From contig NZ_JAUSZL010000002.1 of the NCBI RefSeq assembly GCF_030817535.1, positions 2,108,001-2,172,000 on the forward strand: 64,000 nucleotides of DNA. Direction: 5' to 3'. Origin of the DNA: Streptomyces sp. V3I8 (GTDB lineage Bacteria > Actinomycetota > Actinomycetes > Streptomycetales > Streptomycetaceae). Made by a program: the position numbers and the translations under genes. Below are positions 1 through 8,349 of the stretch, in pieces; within the stretch, counting starts at the first letter, position 1, and every line of letters begins with the position of its first letter. The notes under the pieces were generated by a model. It made no database searches. It was not told where the DNA came from and saw only the letters and a program-made list of their open reading frames with translations.

Positions 1-1
1 C

Positions 2-238
2 TCGGTCCCGGCGACCGCGAACACCGCGTACGTCGTCTCCGCCTTCGCCGGCGGCGCCCTCGTCTCCGCTGTGGCCGGACCCGCCTACAGCCGTGGGGGC
101 TGGGGCGCGGTGTGCGCCGTGGCGGGGGTGTGGCTGCTCCTGTGCTGGGCGGCGGCAGCCGTACGACGCCGTCCTGCGGCCACGGCCACGACCTCGACCT
201 CGGCCTTGACCTCGACCTCGACCGCGCAGAGCGTCTGA
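2..238 (+). CDS. MFS transporter, C-terminal fragment (cut by window edge)
   Basis: An open frame enters from the left edge and stops at 236-238, giving 78 visible residues. It has two hydrophobic helices, one around AYVVSAFAGGALVSAVAGPAY and one around VCAVAGVWLLLCWAAAA, followed by a short basic and Thr/Ser-rich tail. This is how the last two membrane helices of a 12-14 TM major facilitator transporter look. The tail is built from a short in-frame tandem repeat coding T-S-T-S-A-L-T-S-T-S-T. The substrate cannot be told. The next gene, on the same strand about 230 bp downstream, is also an MFS transporter. The family call rests on hydrophobicity and the helix-Gly pattern only. Confidence 0.5.
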   Translation, partial: SVPATANTAYVVSAFAGGALVSAVAGPAYSRGGWGAVCAVAGVWLLLCWAAAAVRRRPAATATTSTSALTSTSTAQSV

Positions 239-470
239 CGGCGGTGGCACCGTCTGGTGGGCGGGCCGGGCGTCCCCGCCGCCCGTGGACCGGGTCCCGT
301 GGACCGGCGGCCCGGACCCGGGACCCGGGAGGGCCGACGCGCGACGACCGGGTCGCCGGGCTGATCGCTGCCGATCGGCTGTTCACCGGCCGGGCCCTGC
401 CCCGGCCGGCCCGGCCCGGCGCTGCCTGCTCCGTGCGTGCCGCGCGCCGTGCCGCGTAGAGTGCGGCGCC

Positions 471-1757
471 GTGTCTGCCGTATCGCCTCACCGTGCCCCG
501 TCGCCTCAGCGCGCCCTCCGGAACGAACCGCGGTTCCTGCTGCTCGCCTCCGCCCGGACCGTCTCCGTCCTGGGCAACGGCTTCGCCCGCGTGGCCCTCG
601 GTTTCGCCGTGCTGGCGCTGCCCGGCGCGACCCCGGGCCGGCTGTCGCTGGTGCTGGCCTGCCAGGCGCTGCCCCAGCTGGTGTTCGTCCTGCTGGGCGG
701 GGTGATCGCGGACCGGCTGCCCCGGGCGCGGCTGATGGTGACCGCCGACGCCGTCGGCGCCGCCGCCTACGCCGGGCTGGCCGCTCTGGTGCTGTCCGGG
801 CACGCCCCGCTGACCGCCCTGTGCGCACTGGCGGTGGTGGCGGGCACCGCGACCGCGCTGTTCTCACCGGCGATGGACGGGCTGGTGCCGCTGGTCGTCC
901 CGCCGGACAGGCTCCAGCGGGCCAACGGGCTGCTGCGGGTCTGCACCAACACCTCCCTCCTGCTCGGCCTGTCCCTCTCCGGCGTCGTCGTGGCATGGCT
1001 CGGGGCCGGCTGGGCGCTGGCCGTCAACGCCGCGTCCTTCGTCGTCAGCGCGGTCCTCACCGCCCGGCTGCGGGTCTCCGCGCGACGCCGGGCGAAGGCG
1101 TCGTCGGGGTGGGAGGACCTGAAGGAGGGCTGGCGGGAGTTCACCTCCCGGCAGTGGCTGTGGGTCGTCGTCGCCCACTCCGCCGTGGTGGTCGCCGGCC
1201 TCAACGCGACCATCGGCGTCCTGGGCCCGCTGGTGGCGCAGGAGCACCTGGGCGGCGCGCGGGCCTGGTCGCTGATCGTGGCGGCCCAGGCCCTGGGCAC
1301 CGTCGCCGGCGCGGGTCTCGCGGTACGGGTCCGGGTGGAGCGGCCCGTACGGCTGGCGGTGCTGGCCACGTTCCCGGCCGCGCTGCCGATCGCGCTGCTC
1401 GCCGCGTCCGCCCCGCCCTGGGCGACCGCCGCCGCGATGTGCTGCTCGGGCGTCACCACGGCGGTCGGCGCGGTGCTCTGGTCCACCGCACTCCAGCGGG
1501 AGATCCCCGAGGAGGCCCTGTCCCGCGTCAGTTCGTACGGCTGGTTCGGCGCCCTGGGCTTCGCCCCGCTGGGGCTGCTCGCGGCCGGTCCGGTCGCCGG
1601 CGCGCTGGGCATCCGCGAGGCGCTGGCGTGCTGCGCGGCCCTGGTCGTGCTGGCGGCGGCCGGGGCGCTGCTGTCACCGCAGGTCCGGAGCCTTGCCCTG
1701 GCCACAGAGCTGCCGCCCGCGCCCGAGCCTTCGGCGGCGGAACGGGAGACGGCCTGA
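471..1757 (+). CDS. MFS transporter (MFS_3 / EntS-like exporter)
   Basis: The product is a 428-residue integral membrane protein, predicted to be a proton-coupled exporter of the MFS_3 group (enterobactin exporter EntS-like). The N-terminus reads FLLLASARTVSVLGNGFARVA, the usual first helix of this group. It is followed by the inter-helix motif GGVIADRLPRARLMV, the conserved GxxxDRxxRR-type loop between TM2 and TM3. About twelve hydrophobic segments follow. The frame is open further upstream, but GTG at 471 gives the normal family length, with only a weak GAG-type ribosome site before it. A stop at 1755-1757 leaves 43 bp to a convergent gene. The substrate is unknown and no biosynthetic genes flank it. 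Confidence 0.82.
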   Translation: MSAVSPHRAPSPQRALRNEPRFLLLASARTVSVLGNGFARVALGFAVLALPGATPGRLSLVLACQALPQLVFVLLGGVIADRLPRARLMVTADAVGAAAYAGLAALVLSGHAPLTALCALAVVAGTATALFSPAMDGLVPLVVPPDRLQRANGLLRVCTNTSLLLGLSLSGVVVAWLGAGWALAVNAASFVVSAVLTARLRVSARRRAKASSGWEDLKEGWREFTSRQWLWVVVAHSAVVVAGLNATIGVLGPLVAQEHLGGARAWSLIVAAQALGTVAGAGLAVRVRVERPVRLAVLATFPAALPIALLAASAPPWATAAAMCCSGVTTAVGAVLWSTALQREIPEEALSRVSSYGWFGALGFAPLGLLAAGPVAGALGIREALACCAALVVLAAAGALLSPQVRSLALATELPPAPEPSAAERETA

Positions 1758-1800
1758 CCGGAAGTGGGACTTGAGACCGCAGGCCACCAGTCGGCTTTCC

Positions 1801-2250
1801 TCAGCGGCCCGGCACCCGGATCTCCGCCCACACGACCTTGTGCGTGCCTCCCGTACAGAGGTCCGTTCCCCACCGGTCGGCCAGCGCGGTGACGAGCAAC
1901 AGGCCCCGGCCGCCCTCGTCGTCCGCGCCGGGCGACTCCCTCGGTGCGGGCAGGCGCTCGGTCACCCCGTCGGCCACCTCCACCCGTACGGTGTCCTCGC
2001 CGGCCCGCATCAGCAGCCGTACGCGGAAGTCACGGCCCCTGACCCGGCCGTGCCGCACCGCGTTGGCCGCGAGTTCGGCGACGACCAGGGCCACCGACTC
2101 ACTCGCCCCGCTGTCGTACGCGTACCCCCACAGGTCCATCCTGTTCGCGGCCAGACGCCTCGCCAGACGGGCCCCTCGCGGGGTGCAGCTGAAGAGCTGG
2201 GTGAACGTACGTACGGTGACGGGTACTTGGACCCCGGTTTCTCCTTGCAT
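1801..2250 (-). CDS. RsbW-like ATP-binding protein (HATPase_c_2, anti-sigma factor type)
   Basis: The product is a 149-residue GHKL-fold protein of the anti-sigma/serine-kinase type. The N-box reads VALVVAELAANAVRHG, with the Glu and Asn expected to bind Mg-ATP, and the G-box region reads GRGLLLVTALADRWG. The protein is about the size of one HATPase_c domain. In Streptomyces such stand-alone proteins often sit beside WhiJ-like HTH and DUF397 genes, as here: the HTH gene is divergent 113 bp away. Its partner sigma factor or anti-anti-sigma factor is not in the window. The upstream bases before 2250 contain an AAGGAG-like site on the minus strand, which supports this start. Confidence 0.85.
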   Translation of the reverse strand: MQGETGVQVPVTVRTFTQLFSCTPRGARLARRLAANRMDLWGYAYDSGASESVALVVAELAANAVRHGRVRGRDFRVRLLMRAGEDTVRVEVADGVTERLPAPRESPGADDEGGRGLLLVTALADRWGTDLCTGGTHKVVWAEIRVPGR

Positions 2251-2363
2251 GGGTCAAAGGTCCCGGGTGGCGGGGTCGTCGACCAGGTCCGACACCCGTA
2301 CGTCCCACCCCGTACGAGTTCACTCCGTGGACAGTCGGAGTGACTTTCCGTGACGATTGCCTC

Positions 2364-3200
2364 ATGACCAACAGCACGGCGAACGAGCCCGAACCGTCGG
2401 ACAGTCTGAAGACGTTCGGCCTCGTCCACAAGGCGTTCCGCAAGCGGGCGGGGCTGACGCAGGAGGAGTTCGCACCGCTGGTGCGGTACCAGCCGGCGAC
2501 GGTCGCCTCGATCGAGCAGGGCCGACGCCTGCCGCCACGGGTGTACGTGGAGCGGGCGGAGGAGGTGCTGGACGCGTTCGGGGTACTGCGGGCGGCGGCG
2601 AAGTACGCGACGCGGCAGCCGGGCCTGGCGTCCTGGTTCCGGAGATGGGCGGACCTGGAGGAGCAGGCGATCGCCCTCTGCACGTACGAGTGCCGGGTGA
2701 TTCCAGGCTTGTTGCAGACGGAGGCGTACGCGCGAGCGGTGATGTGGAGCGTGCCCCTACGGCCGACCGACGAGCTGGTCGAACAGCGCGTGGCCGCGCG
2801 CTTCGCCCGACAGGAACTGCTCAGCACGAGCCGGGAGCGACCCACGGCATTCAGCTTCATCGTCGAACAGGCCGTCCTGGAGCGGCACACGGGCGGCGAG
2901 GACGTGACGAGAGAGCTGATCGGCCATCTGCTCGACGTGAACGACCGGCACTGGAACGTCGAGATCCAGCTGATGCCGCTCCGCCAGCCCGTGCACGCGG
3001 GCCTCGACGGTCCCATGCACTTGCTCGAAACCGCCGAGCACGAGTGGTTGGCCTACGCGGAGGGCCAGAAGACCGGTCACCTGATCAGTGACCGCCAAGC
3101 GATCAGCGTGCTCCAGCAGCGCTATGCCAAGATGCGCTCACAGGCACTCACCCCAGAGGACACGGTGAGCCTGCTCCAGCAGATGCGAGGGGCACTATGA
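2364..3200 (+). CDS. WhiJ-like XRE helix-turn-helix regulator with DUF5753 domain
   Basis: A 278-residue DNA-binding protein. Residues about 15-70 form an XRE-type HTH, seen as RKRAGLTQEEFAPLV followed by the recognition part PATVASIEQGRRLP. The remaining 190 residues match the DUF5753 ligand-sensing-like region of Streptomyces regulators (motifs VIPGLLQTEAYARA and FIVEQAVL). Known relatives include WhiJ and the abaA locus regulator, which act with a BldB-like DUF397 partner. The ATG at 2364 was preferred over the in-frame GTG at 2340 because it starts the conserved part directly. The stop overlaps the start of the DUF397 gene (ATGA), so the two are translationally coupled. Confidence 0.88.
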   Translation: MTNSTANEPEPSDSLKTFGLVHKAFRKRAGLTQEEFAPLVRYQPATVASIEQGRRLPPRVYVERAEEVLDAFGVLRAAAKYATRQPGLASWFRRWADLEEQAIALCTYECRVIPGLLQTEAYARAVMWSVPLRPTDELVEQRVAARFARQELLSTSRERPTAFSFIVEQAVLERHTGGEDVTRELIGHLLDVNDRHWNVEIQLMPLRQPVHAGLDGPMHLLETAEHEWLAYAEGQKTGHLISDRQAISVLQQRYAKMRSQALTPEDTVSLLQQMRGAL

Positions 3201-3460
3201 ACAGCAACACGACCGAACTCACCTGGTTCAAGAGCAGCTACAGCGGCTCGGAGGGCGACGACTGCGTCGAAGTGGCCCTCGCCTGGCGCAAGTCGACGTA
3301 CAGCAGCGGCAGTGAGGGCGACTGCGTCGAGGTCGCCGCCTGCCCCGGCGCCGTCCATGTCCGTGACTCCAAGAACACCCGCGGCCCGCAGCTCGCCCTC
3401 TCCCCCACCGCCTGGGCGGACTTCGTTCTCGACCTCAGTGGTCCGCGCAGCACGGCGTAG
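3197..3460 (+). CDS. DUF397 (BldB-like) protein with a duplicated N-terminal motif
   Basis: An 87-residue DUF397 protein, the usual small partner of WhiJ-like HTH regulators. The signature appears twice. A shortened first copy is WFKSSYSGSEGDDCVEVA (residues about 10-27). A complete second copy begins WRKSTYSSGSEGDCVEVA and continues through VHVRDSKNTRGPQL to WADFVLDL. Typical members have one copy and about 60-70 residues, so this is an internal duplication of roughly 20 codons. The start overlaps the upstream regulator stop. The 3' end overlaps the convergent gene at 3435 by 26 bp. Confidence 0.88.
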   Translation: MNSNTTELTWFKSSYSGSEGDDCVEVALAWRKSTYSSGSEGDCVEVAACPGAVHVRDSKNTRGPQLALSPTAWADFVLDLSGPRSTA

Positions 3461-3941
3461 GGTCCGGGACCTCGAACGGGACCAGGACACCCCCCACCGC
3501 CGGCATCAGGGTCAGGACCAGCTCGCCGTCCTGCCACTGCGGGCGTACGTGATCCCGCGTCACCACGGACTGCCCCGGCGGGGGCGCACCGGACGAGCCC
3601 AGCACGACCACCCGGCCGATCGCGGAGCGAGCCAGCAGCTCCGCGATCGTCAGGGTGCCGGTCAGCTCGGGCGAGCCCGGGTAGACGACGGCCCGGCCCA
3701 CCCCGTCGGGCGCGCCGGCCGTCACCCCGTACCCCTTGGCCGCAAGGCGCGGCGCGGTGTCCTCGGACGTCGTCGCGAAGGACAGCACGACCCGCGGCCG
3801 ATCCCCGCGCACCAGGTGCGTGCAGCCGAACGCGCCCTCGGGCAGGGCGAGTTCGGCTGCCAGCTCCAGCAGCAGGTGGTCGGCGGCGCGCAGCTCACGT
3901 ACGCCGGTGTCGACCGTGCTGACGTAAGGCGGCCGAGTCAC
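3435..3941 (-). CDS. Uncharacterised 168-residue protein
   Basis: Family not recognised. The protein is soluble, with no signal peptide or membrane segment. The only clear patterns are beta-alpha alternation around RPRVVLSFATTSED and GRVVVLGSSG, and a central AVVYPGSPELTGTLTIAELL. The start was placed at GTG 3939-3941 because it overlaps the stop of the upstream PHP gene as GTGA. The longer reading to 3989 would run 16 codons into that gene. Coupling to the PHP-domain enzyme suggests the two are made together. No function can be assigned from sequence alone. Confidence 0.6.
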   Translation of the reverse strand: MTRPPYVSTVDTGVRELRAADHLLLELAAELALPEGAFGCTHLVRGDRPRVVLSFATTSEDTAPRLAAKGYGVTAGAPDGVGRAVVYPGSPELTGTLTIAELLARSAIGRVVVLGSSGAPPPGQSVVTRDHVRPQWQDGELVLTLMPAVGGVLVPFEVPDPTPCCADH

Positions 3942-5692
3942 GCGGGCAGGACCCAGACCGGGTTGGAGTAGAACCACAGGTCCTTCCACGGGTCCGCGTC
4001 ACCGACGACGTCGATGGCGGGACCGGCCGGGTCGACGGCCGCACCGCGCGCGCCGACGGCGGACCGGTTGCCGTCCGAGCCGCGCAGGCGCAGGTACAGC
4101 GGGCGGTCGACGCGGCCGAGGGAGTAGGTGACCCGGACCGTGCCGCTGGTCTTGTCGATCTCGTACGACCTGACGACCTTGGCGGTCGGCGCGGTGAAGG
4201 TGTCCTTGTCCGCGACCGGGCCGGTGACGTCGCCCTGGATGACGTCCACGCGGGCCAGCTTCGGGACGAAGCCCGCCCAGTTGGTGTCCTGGGCGAGGGC
4301 GATGTCCACGGTCAGTGTGACGTTCGTGCCCTTCTTGACGTGCAGGGCGCCGCCGAGCGTGGCCCAGCGGCTGCCGCCGGAGACGCGGACGTCGAGGCCG
4401 CTGATGAGCTGACCGTGGTCGACCCAGACGCGGCCGGCGCGGATGCCGTCCATCACGGCGGCGTACGAGAAGTCCTCGGCGCCGACGTGGGTCCTGCTGT
4501 ACTGGCCGGGCCAGTAGTCGCCCTGCGTGATGTCGATCTTGCCGCTGTAGACCGGGTCCTGGTAGCGGCCGTCGGCGTTGAAGTCGCCGCCGCCGCGTGC
4601 GGCGGTGTCCGCGTAGACCTGGTGCGAGTCGGAGTTGGCGCTGATCCACCAGGCCTTGCCCTCGGCGAGCAGGCTGTCCCAGAGGCCGCCGACGGTGGCG
4701 GTCATCCAGTCGAAGCCGCCCCAGGTGCGGTAACTCTCCAGCGGGTAGCCGGCGAAGGAGTCGACACCGGGGTTGTTGTCGTAGATGCCGCGGGCCCGGC
4801 CCATGCCGAGGGGTGCGGGAAGCCCGGCCGCCTGGTGCCCGGGGGCGCCCTCGAAACCGACGGCTATCTGGTGGCTCGCGGGCGTCGCGTCGCGCCAGGC
4901 GCGGATCTCGTGCGGCGAGTCGACACCGCGCCGCGCCGGGTGGTTGGCGAGCATGAGCGCGTCCTGCACCTTGCGCCGCTTCACCTGGTCACCGAGGAAG
5001 GCGAGGCCGGCGACGGCGAGCGCCTCGTTGGCGGGCGAGGAGCCGGAGGCGTTGTTGACGCTGCCGTCGTAGTCGGTCTCGAACTGCTTGAGGACGGAGA
5101 CCTCGTTCTTGCCGGGGTGTACGAAGACCGTGCCGTGCTCGGCGCCCGGGATGTTCCATTCGAGGCCCTGGAAGACGAGGGTGTCCTCGTGCGCCTTACG
5201 GGCGGCCTTGATGTCCGGGTTGACCTTGTCGACGCCGATCCTGGCGTGCGCCACACTGCCGTGGTCCGTGATGACCAGCCAGTCCATGCCGTGCTTGACG
5301 CCCTGGCGGACCTGGTCGACGACGCGGTACTTGCCGTCGCTGCTGTACTGCGTGTGGATGTGGTGGTCACCGGCGAGCCAGAGGAAGCCCTTGCCCTTGC
5401 GGCCACCGCCGCCCGGTGTCCGCGCGCCGGCCGGCGTCTGCGCGGCGGCGGTCCCGCTCGCCGCGCCGCCGAGCACGCCCGCGGTGGCCAGACCGGCGCC
5501 GAGCAGACCGGCGCGGCGGAGCATGGAACGGCGCGACCGCTGGTCGGGGCTCAGCGCCTCGTCGGGTACGGAGGTGTCGAAGGCGGCGGGGAGAGGAGCG
5601 CTCTCGTGGCCGTGGCCGTGGCCGTGGTCATGACCGTGATGGTGGTCTCCATGGCTGTGCTGCCCATGCCCGTGACTGTGTCCGTGCCCCAT
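3938..5692 (-). CDS. Tat-exported PHP-domain metal-dependent phosphoesterase-like protein with His-rich N-terminus
   Basis: A 584-residue protein. Residues 2-29 contain 14 histidines alternating with Gly, Asp and Ser. A twin-arginine signal follows at about residue 52 (RSRRSMLRRAGLLGAGLA), ending near AQTPAG. The mature part starts with the PHP metal-site motif GDHHIHTQYSSDG, then VITDHGSVAHARIG and GLEWNIPGAEHG, which supply His/Asp/Glu metal ligands. Further sites are ANHPARRG and ANSDSHQVY. PHP proteins use a trinuclear metal site for phosphoester hydrolysis. The start at 5692 has AGGAGG eight bases upstream and avoids an open but uncharacteristic extension to 5803. The substrate is unknown. 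The His tract lies before the Tat motif, which is unusual. Confidence 0.85.
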   Translation of the reverse strand: MGHGHSHGHGQHSHGDHHHGHDHGHGHGHESAPLPAAFDTSVPDEALSPDQRSRRSMLRRAGLLGAGLATAGVLGGAASGTAAAQTPAGARTPGGGGRKGKGFLWLAGDHHIHTQYSSDGKYRVVDQVRQGVKHGMDWLVITDHGSVAHARIGVDKVNPDIKAARKAHEDTLVFQGLEWNIPGAEHGTVFVHPGKNEVSVLKQFETDYDGSVNNASGSSPANEALAVAGLAFLGDQVKRRKVQDALMLANHPARRGVDSPHEIRAWRDATPASHQIAVGFEGAPGHQAAGLPAPLGMGRARGIYDNNPGVDSFAGYPLESYRTWGGFDWMTATVGGLWDSLLAEGKAWWISANSDSHQVYADTAARGGGDFNADGRYQDPVYSGKIDITQGDYWPGQYSRTHVGAEDFSYAAVMDGIRAGRVWVDHGQLISGLDVRVSGGSRWATLGGALHVKKGTNVTLTVDIALAQDTNWAGFVPKLARVDVIQGDVTGPVADKDTFTAPTAKVVRSYEIDKTSGTVRVTYSLGRVDRPLYLRLRGSDGNRSAVGARGAAVDPAGPAIDVVGDADPWKDLWFYSNPVWVLPA

Positions 5693-5908
5693 GTCGGCCT
5701 CCTGTGTCCGGCGCCGCCGCCGGTGCGGTCGCGCGCTATGGAGACTCGATGCGAAACATGAACACCGGACGACACCGAGGTGATCTCCGGACGACTCCGG
5801 CACGGCGGCTCACCCCGGCCGTTGCGCTTCCCCCAACTGGCCTTGTAAAGCACACTAGTTGACTCTCCGCTCTCCCCTGTTTTCTCTGTTGCCCGGAGGC
5901 ACCCCACC

Positions 5909-7246
5909 ATGAGAAGACTCGCAGCCACCCTGCTGGCCGGCGCGCTGGCGGCCACCGGACCCACCACGACCGCGGCGACCACGGCCACCGCCGCCGTCCC
6001 CGCCGCCGCCCCTTCCTCCGGCACCTTCGACGTCCTCACGTACAACGTCGCGGGCCTCCCCGACGGGCTGAGTTCCGGCAATCCTTCGGTGAACACCCCG
6101 CTGATCTCCCCGCGGCTCGGCGCGTACGACATCGTGAACGTCCAGGAGGACTTCAACCACCACGCGGCGCTGTACGCGGGCGACAACCACCCGTACCGCA
6201 CGGCGACCAGCGGCGGCGTGCCCTTCGGTGACGGTCTGAACACCCTCTCCGACCACCCCTTCGAGGACTTCGAGCGGGTGCGGTGGAACGACTGCACGGG
6301 CACCAACTGCCTTACGCCGAAAGGGTTTTCGCTCGCGCGGGTGCGGCTCGCGGAGGGCGTCTTCGTCGACCTCTACAACGTGCACACGAACGCCGACGAC
6401 ACGGCCGACGCCCTCGCGGCCCGCCGCGCCAACATCGAGCAGCTCTCGGACTTCGTCCGGGCGAACTCGGCCGGCAACGCGGTGATCGTCATGGGCGACA
6501 CCAACACGCGGTACACACGCGCGGGCGACAACATCCGCACCCTCGCGAGCGAGAACGGACTGACCGACGCGTGGGTCCAACTGGTGCGCGGCGGCAGCGC
6601 GCCCGCGCAGGGCAGCGACGCGCTGGTCTGCCCCACCACCGCGCCGCCCGACACCTGCGAGGTCGTCGACAAGGTCCTCCACCGGAGCAGCGGGCTGGTG
6701 AACCTCTCGGCGACCCGGTACGCCGACGAGTGGGCGAAGTTCCTGGACGCGGCCGGCGGAAACCTCTCGGACCACTTCCCGCACACCGTCGGCTTCTCCT
6801 GGACCCTTCCCGCGAAGCTCCGGGCGAGCGACTTCCTCGGCGGCCCGCACGGCACGGCGTTCAACGACGCGGACGACCTCCCGGCGACGCCGTCGCCCCG
6901 CTCGCTCACCCTCCGCGGCGGCTCCCGCCTGGACGGGCTGTCGCTCACACTGGACGGCGGTACGTCCCTGACCCACGGCGGTACGGGCGGTACGGCCGCC
7001 TCCCTCACCCTCGCGACCGGCGAACACCTGACCTCGGTGAAGCTCACGCAGGGCCGGAAGGACGGCCGGACCCGGATCTTCTCGGCGGCCTTCACGACCG
7101 ACGGGTCCCGCACGCTGTCGACCGGTTCGCCCACGACGGACACGGTGACGTACACGGCCCCGGCGGGCTGGCAGATCACCGGCTTCACGGGCCGGGCGGG
7201 CACGGAGATCGACAAGCTGGGAGTGCTGTACGCCCCGATCGGCTGA
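5909..7246 (+). CDS. Secreted endonuclease/exonuclease/phosphatase-fold enzyme with jacalin-like C-terminus
   Basis: A 445-residue exported protein. Signal peptide: MRRLAATLLAGALAATG, with cleavage likely after the Ala-rich stretch near residue 30. The catalytic domain has the EEP-fold motifs FDVLTYNVAGLP, IVNVQEDFNHH (metal-binding Glu), NVHTNAD, VIVMGDTNTRY and the terminal SDHFPHTVGF (catalytic Asp-His). The last 140 residues (LRASDFLGG to IDKLGVLYAPIG) resemble a jacalin-like lectin fold, ending in the typical 'ID.LGV.Y'. EEP enzymes include DNases, sphingomyelinases and inositol phosphatases, and the specific reaction is not settled. A GGAGG site precedes the ATG. The gene is divergent from the PHP gene, with a 216-bp control region between them. 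Confidence 0.82.
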   Translation: MRRLAATLLAGALAATGPTTTAATTATAAVPAAAPSSGTFDVLTYNVAGLPDGLSSGNPSVNTPLISPRLGAYDIVNVQEDFNHHAALYAGDNHPYRTATSGGVPFGDGLNTLSDHPFEDFERVRWNDCTGTNCLTPKGFSLARVRLAEGVFVDLYNVHTNADDTADALAARRANIEQLSDFVRANSAGNAVIVMGDTNTRYTRAGDNIRTLASENGLTDAWVQLVRGGSAPAQGSDALVCPTTAPPDTCEVVDKVLHRSSGLVNLSATRYADEWAKFLDAAGGNLSDHFPHTVGFSWTLPAKLRASDFLGGPHGTAFNDADDLPATPSPRSLTLRGGSRLDGLSLTLDGGTSLTHGGTGGTAASLTLATGEHLTSVKLTQGRKDGRTRIFSAAFTTDGSRTLSTGSPTTDTVTYTAPAGWQITGFTGRAGTEIDKLGVLYAPIG

Positions 7247-7299
7247 CCCCCGCCGTCAGGAGTGCCGAACGGCCGCCGCGCGGCGGGTGCGGTGCGCGG

Positions 7300-7902
7300 T
7301 CAGCCCCTGAGGCGTTCCGCGATGTCGGCGAGGTGACGGCCCTGGTAGCGGGCCGCTTCCAGGGTGGCCTCGTCCGGTCCCTCGCCGCCGCCGCTCGGCC
7401 AGCTGGTGCCGTAGGGGTTGCCGCCGGCCGCGTAGAGCAGGGGATCGGAGTAACCGGGGGGAACGATGACACAGCCCCAGTGGTAGAAGACGTTGTTCAG
7501 CGACAGGAGGGTGGATTCCTGGCCGCCGTGACGGTTCATGGCGGAGGTGAAGCTGGTCGCCGGCTTGCTGTTGAACACGCCGGCCTGCCACAGGCCACCG
7601 GTGAGGTCGATGAACTGCTTCAGCTGCGAGGTCACCGCGCCGAACCGGGTCGGTGTGCCGAAGGCGTACGCGGTCGCCCACTCCAGATCTTCCAGAGTCG
7701 CTTCGGGCACCTGGTCCTTGGTGGCGTCCACATGCGCGCGCCAGGCCGGATTGGCGTCGATGGCGGTGTCCGGGGCCAGCTCGTGAACCCGCCGCAACCG
7801 GACCTCCGCATTACGGCTCACAGCGCCGTCCGCAACCGCCTGGGCCAATTGGTGGACATTCCCGGTGGCGCTGTAATAGATCACAGCGACGCGCACACTC
7901 AT
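7300..7902 (-). CDS. wrbA: WrbA-type NAD(P)H:quinone oxidoreductase
   Basis: A 200-residue flavodoxin-fold protein. The FMN phosphate loop is YYSATGNVHQLA near the N-terminus. The second FMN loop is FGTPTRFGAVTSQLKQFID, followed by KPATSFTSAMNRHGGQ, and the C-terminal region contains the GNPYGTSWPSG motif typical of WrbA. The family reduces quinones by two electrons with NAD(P)H and protects against redox cycling. Two adjacent ATGs are possible (7905 and 7902). The second lies six bases after an AGGGAG site and is preferred. The gene is monocistronic. Its upstream region (7903-8349) is rich in short repeats. The family is near-certain. Confidence 0.9.
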   Translation of the reverse strand: MSVRVAVIYYSATGNVHQLAQAVADGAVSRNAEVRLRRVHELAPDTAIDANPAWRAHVDATKDQVPEATLEDLEWATAYAFGTPTRFGAVTSQLKQFIDLTGGLWQAGVFNSKPATSFTSAMNRHGGQESTLLSLNNVFYHWGCVIVPPGYSDPLLYAAGGNPYGTSWPSGGGEGPDEATLEAARYQGRHLADIAERLRG

Positions 7903-8349
7903 CATGAACTCCCTCTAGGTAGGCACACCTCAGACTATTGTCGGCAGTTTGATTTCGTGCTGCGACACGCTATGTCGCCCCTGTGCGTCGCGCGGAGACC
8001 AATGGGACGAGATTATCGCGGGCGTCGTCATTACCGTGTTTCACGACCGTGCTTTACGCCGGACAACCGTGCTTTACGCCGGAGAGTGTGATGATCGGCG
8101 CGCCCTCAGCGAATTCGGACCGCGGACCCGCACGAGCAACGCCCGCCGCCGGCGCCTCGGCGACATCCGGATCACCGGCATCACCGGCATCACCGTCTAC
8201 GGATTTCCGTGCGGCTTTCCGTGCGGCTTTCCGTGCGGCCTTCCGGCGGAAACAGCCCCTCCGCTCCCCGCCCCACACGTCCCGCGAACCACTTAGACTG
8301 GAAGCTTCGCAGGTGCCACGTGCCGCCCAGGGGGGGGAGGGAGCGGGCC
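7903..8349. repeat. Divergent intergenic region with several short tandem repeats
   Basis: This 447-bp gap separates wrbA (minus) from the toroid gene (plus). It holds an exact 18-bp direct repeat at 8046-8063 and 8066-8083 (accgtgctttacgccgga, 2-bp spacer). A 9-bp unit (atcaccggc) is repeated about 2.7 times from 8171. A 12-bp unit (ttccgtgcggct) is repeated three to four times from 8203. AT content is higher between 7915 and 7960, where a promoter for wrbA is likely. An antisense frame reads the repeats as Lys-Ala-Ala-Arg units, but it has no family resemblance and no good ribosome site. No convincing gene is seen. Confidence 0.55.

Noticed and set aside
7273..7286. Perfect 14-bp palindrome CCGCCGCGCGGCGG as a terminator
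   Set aside because: A palindrome of this composition arises easily in such GC-rich DNA and leaves no loop. It could contribute to ending transcription, but the evidence is weak.
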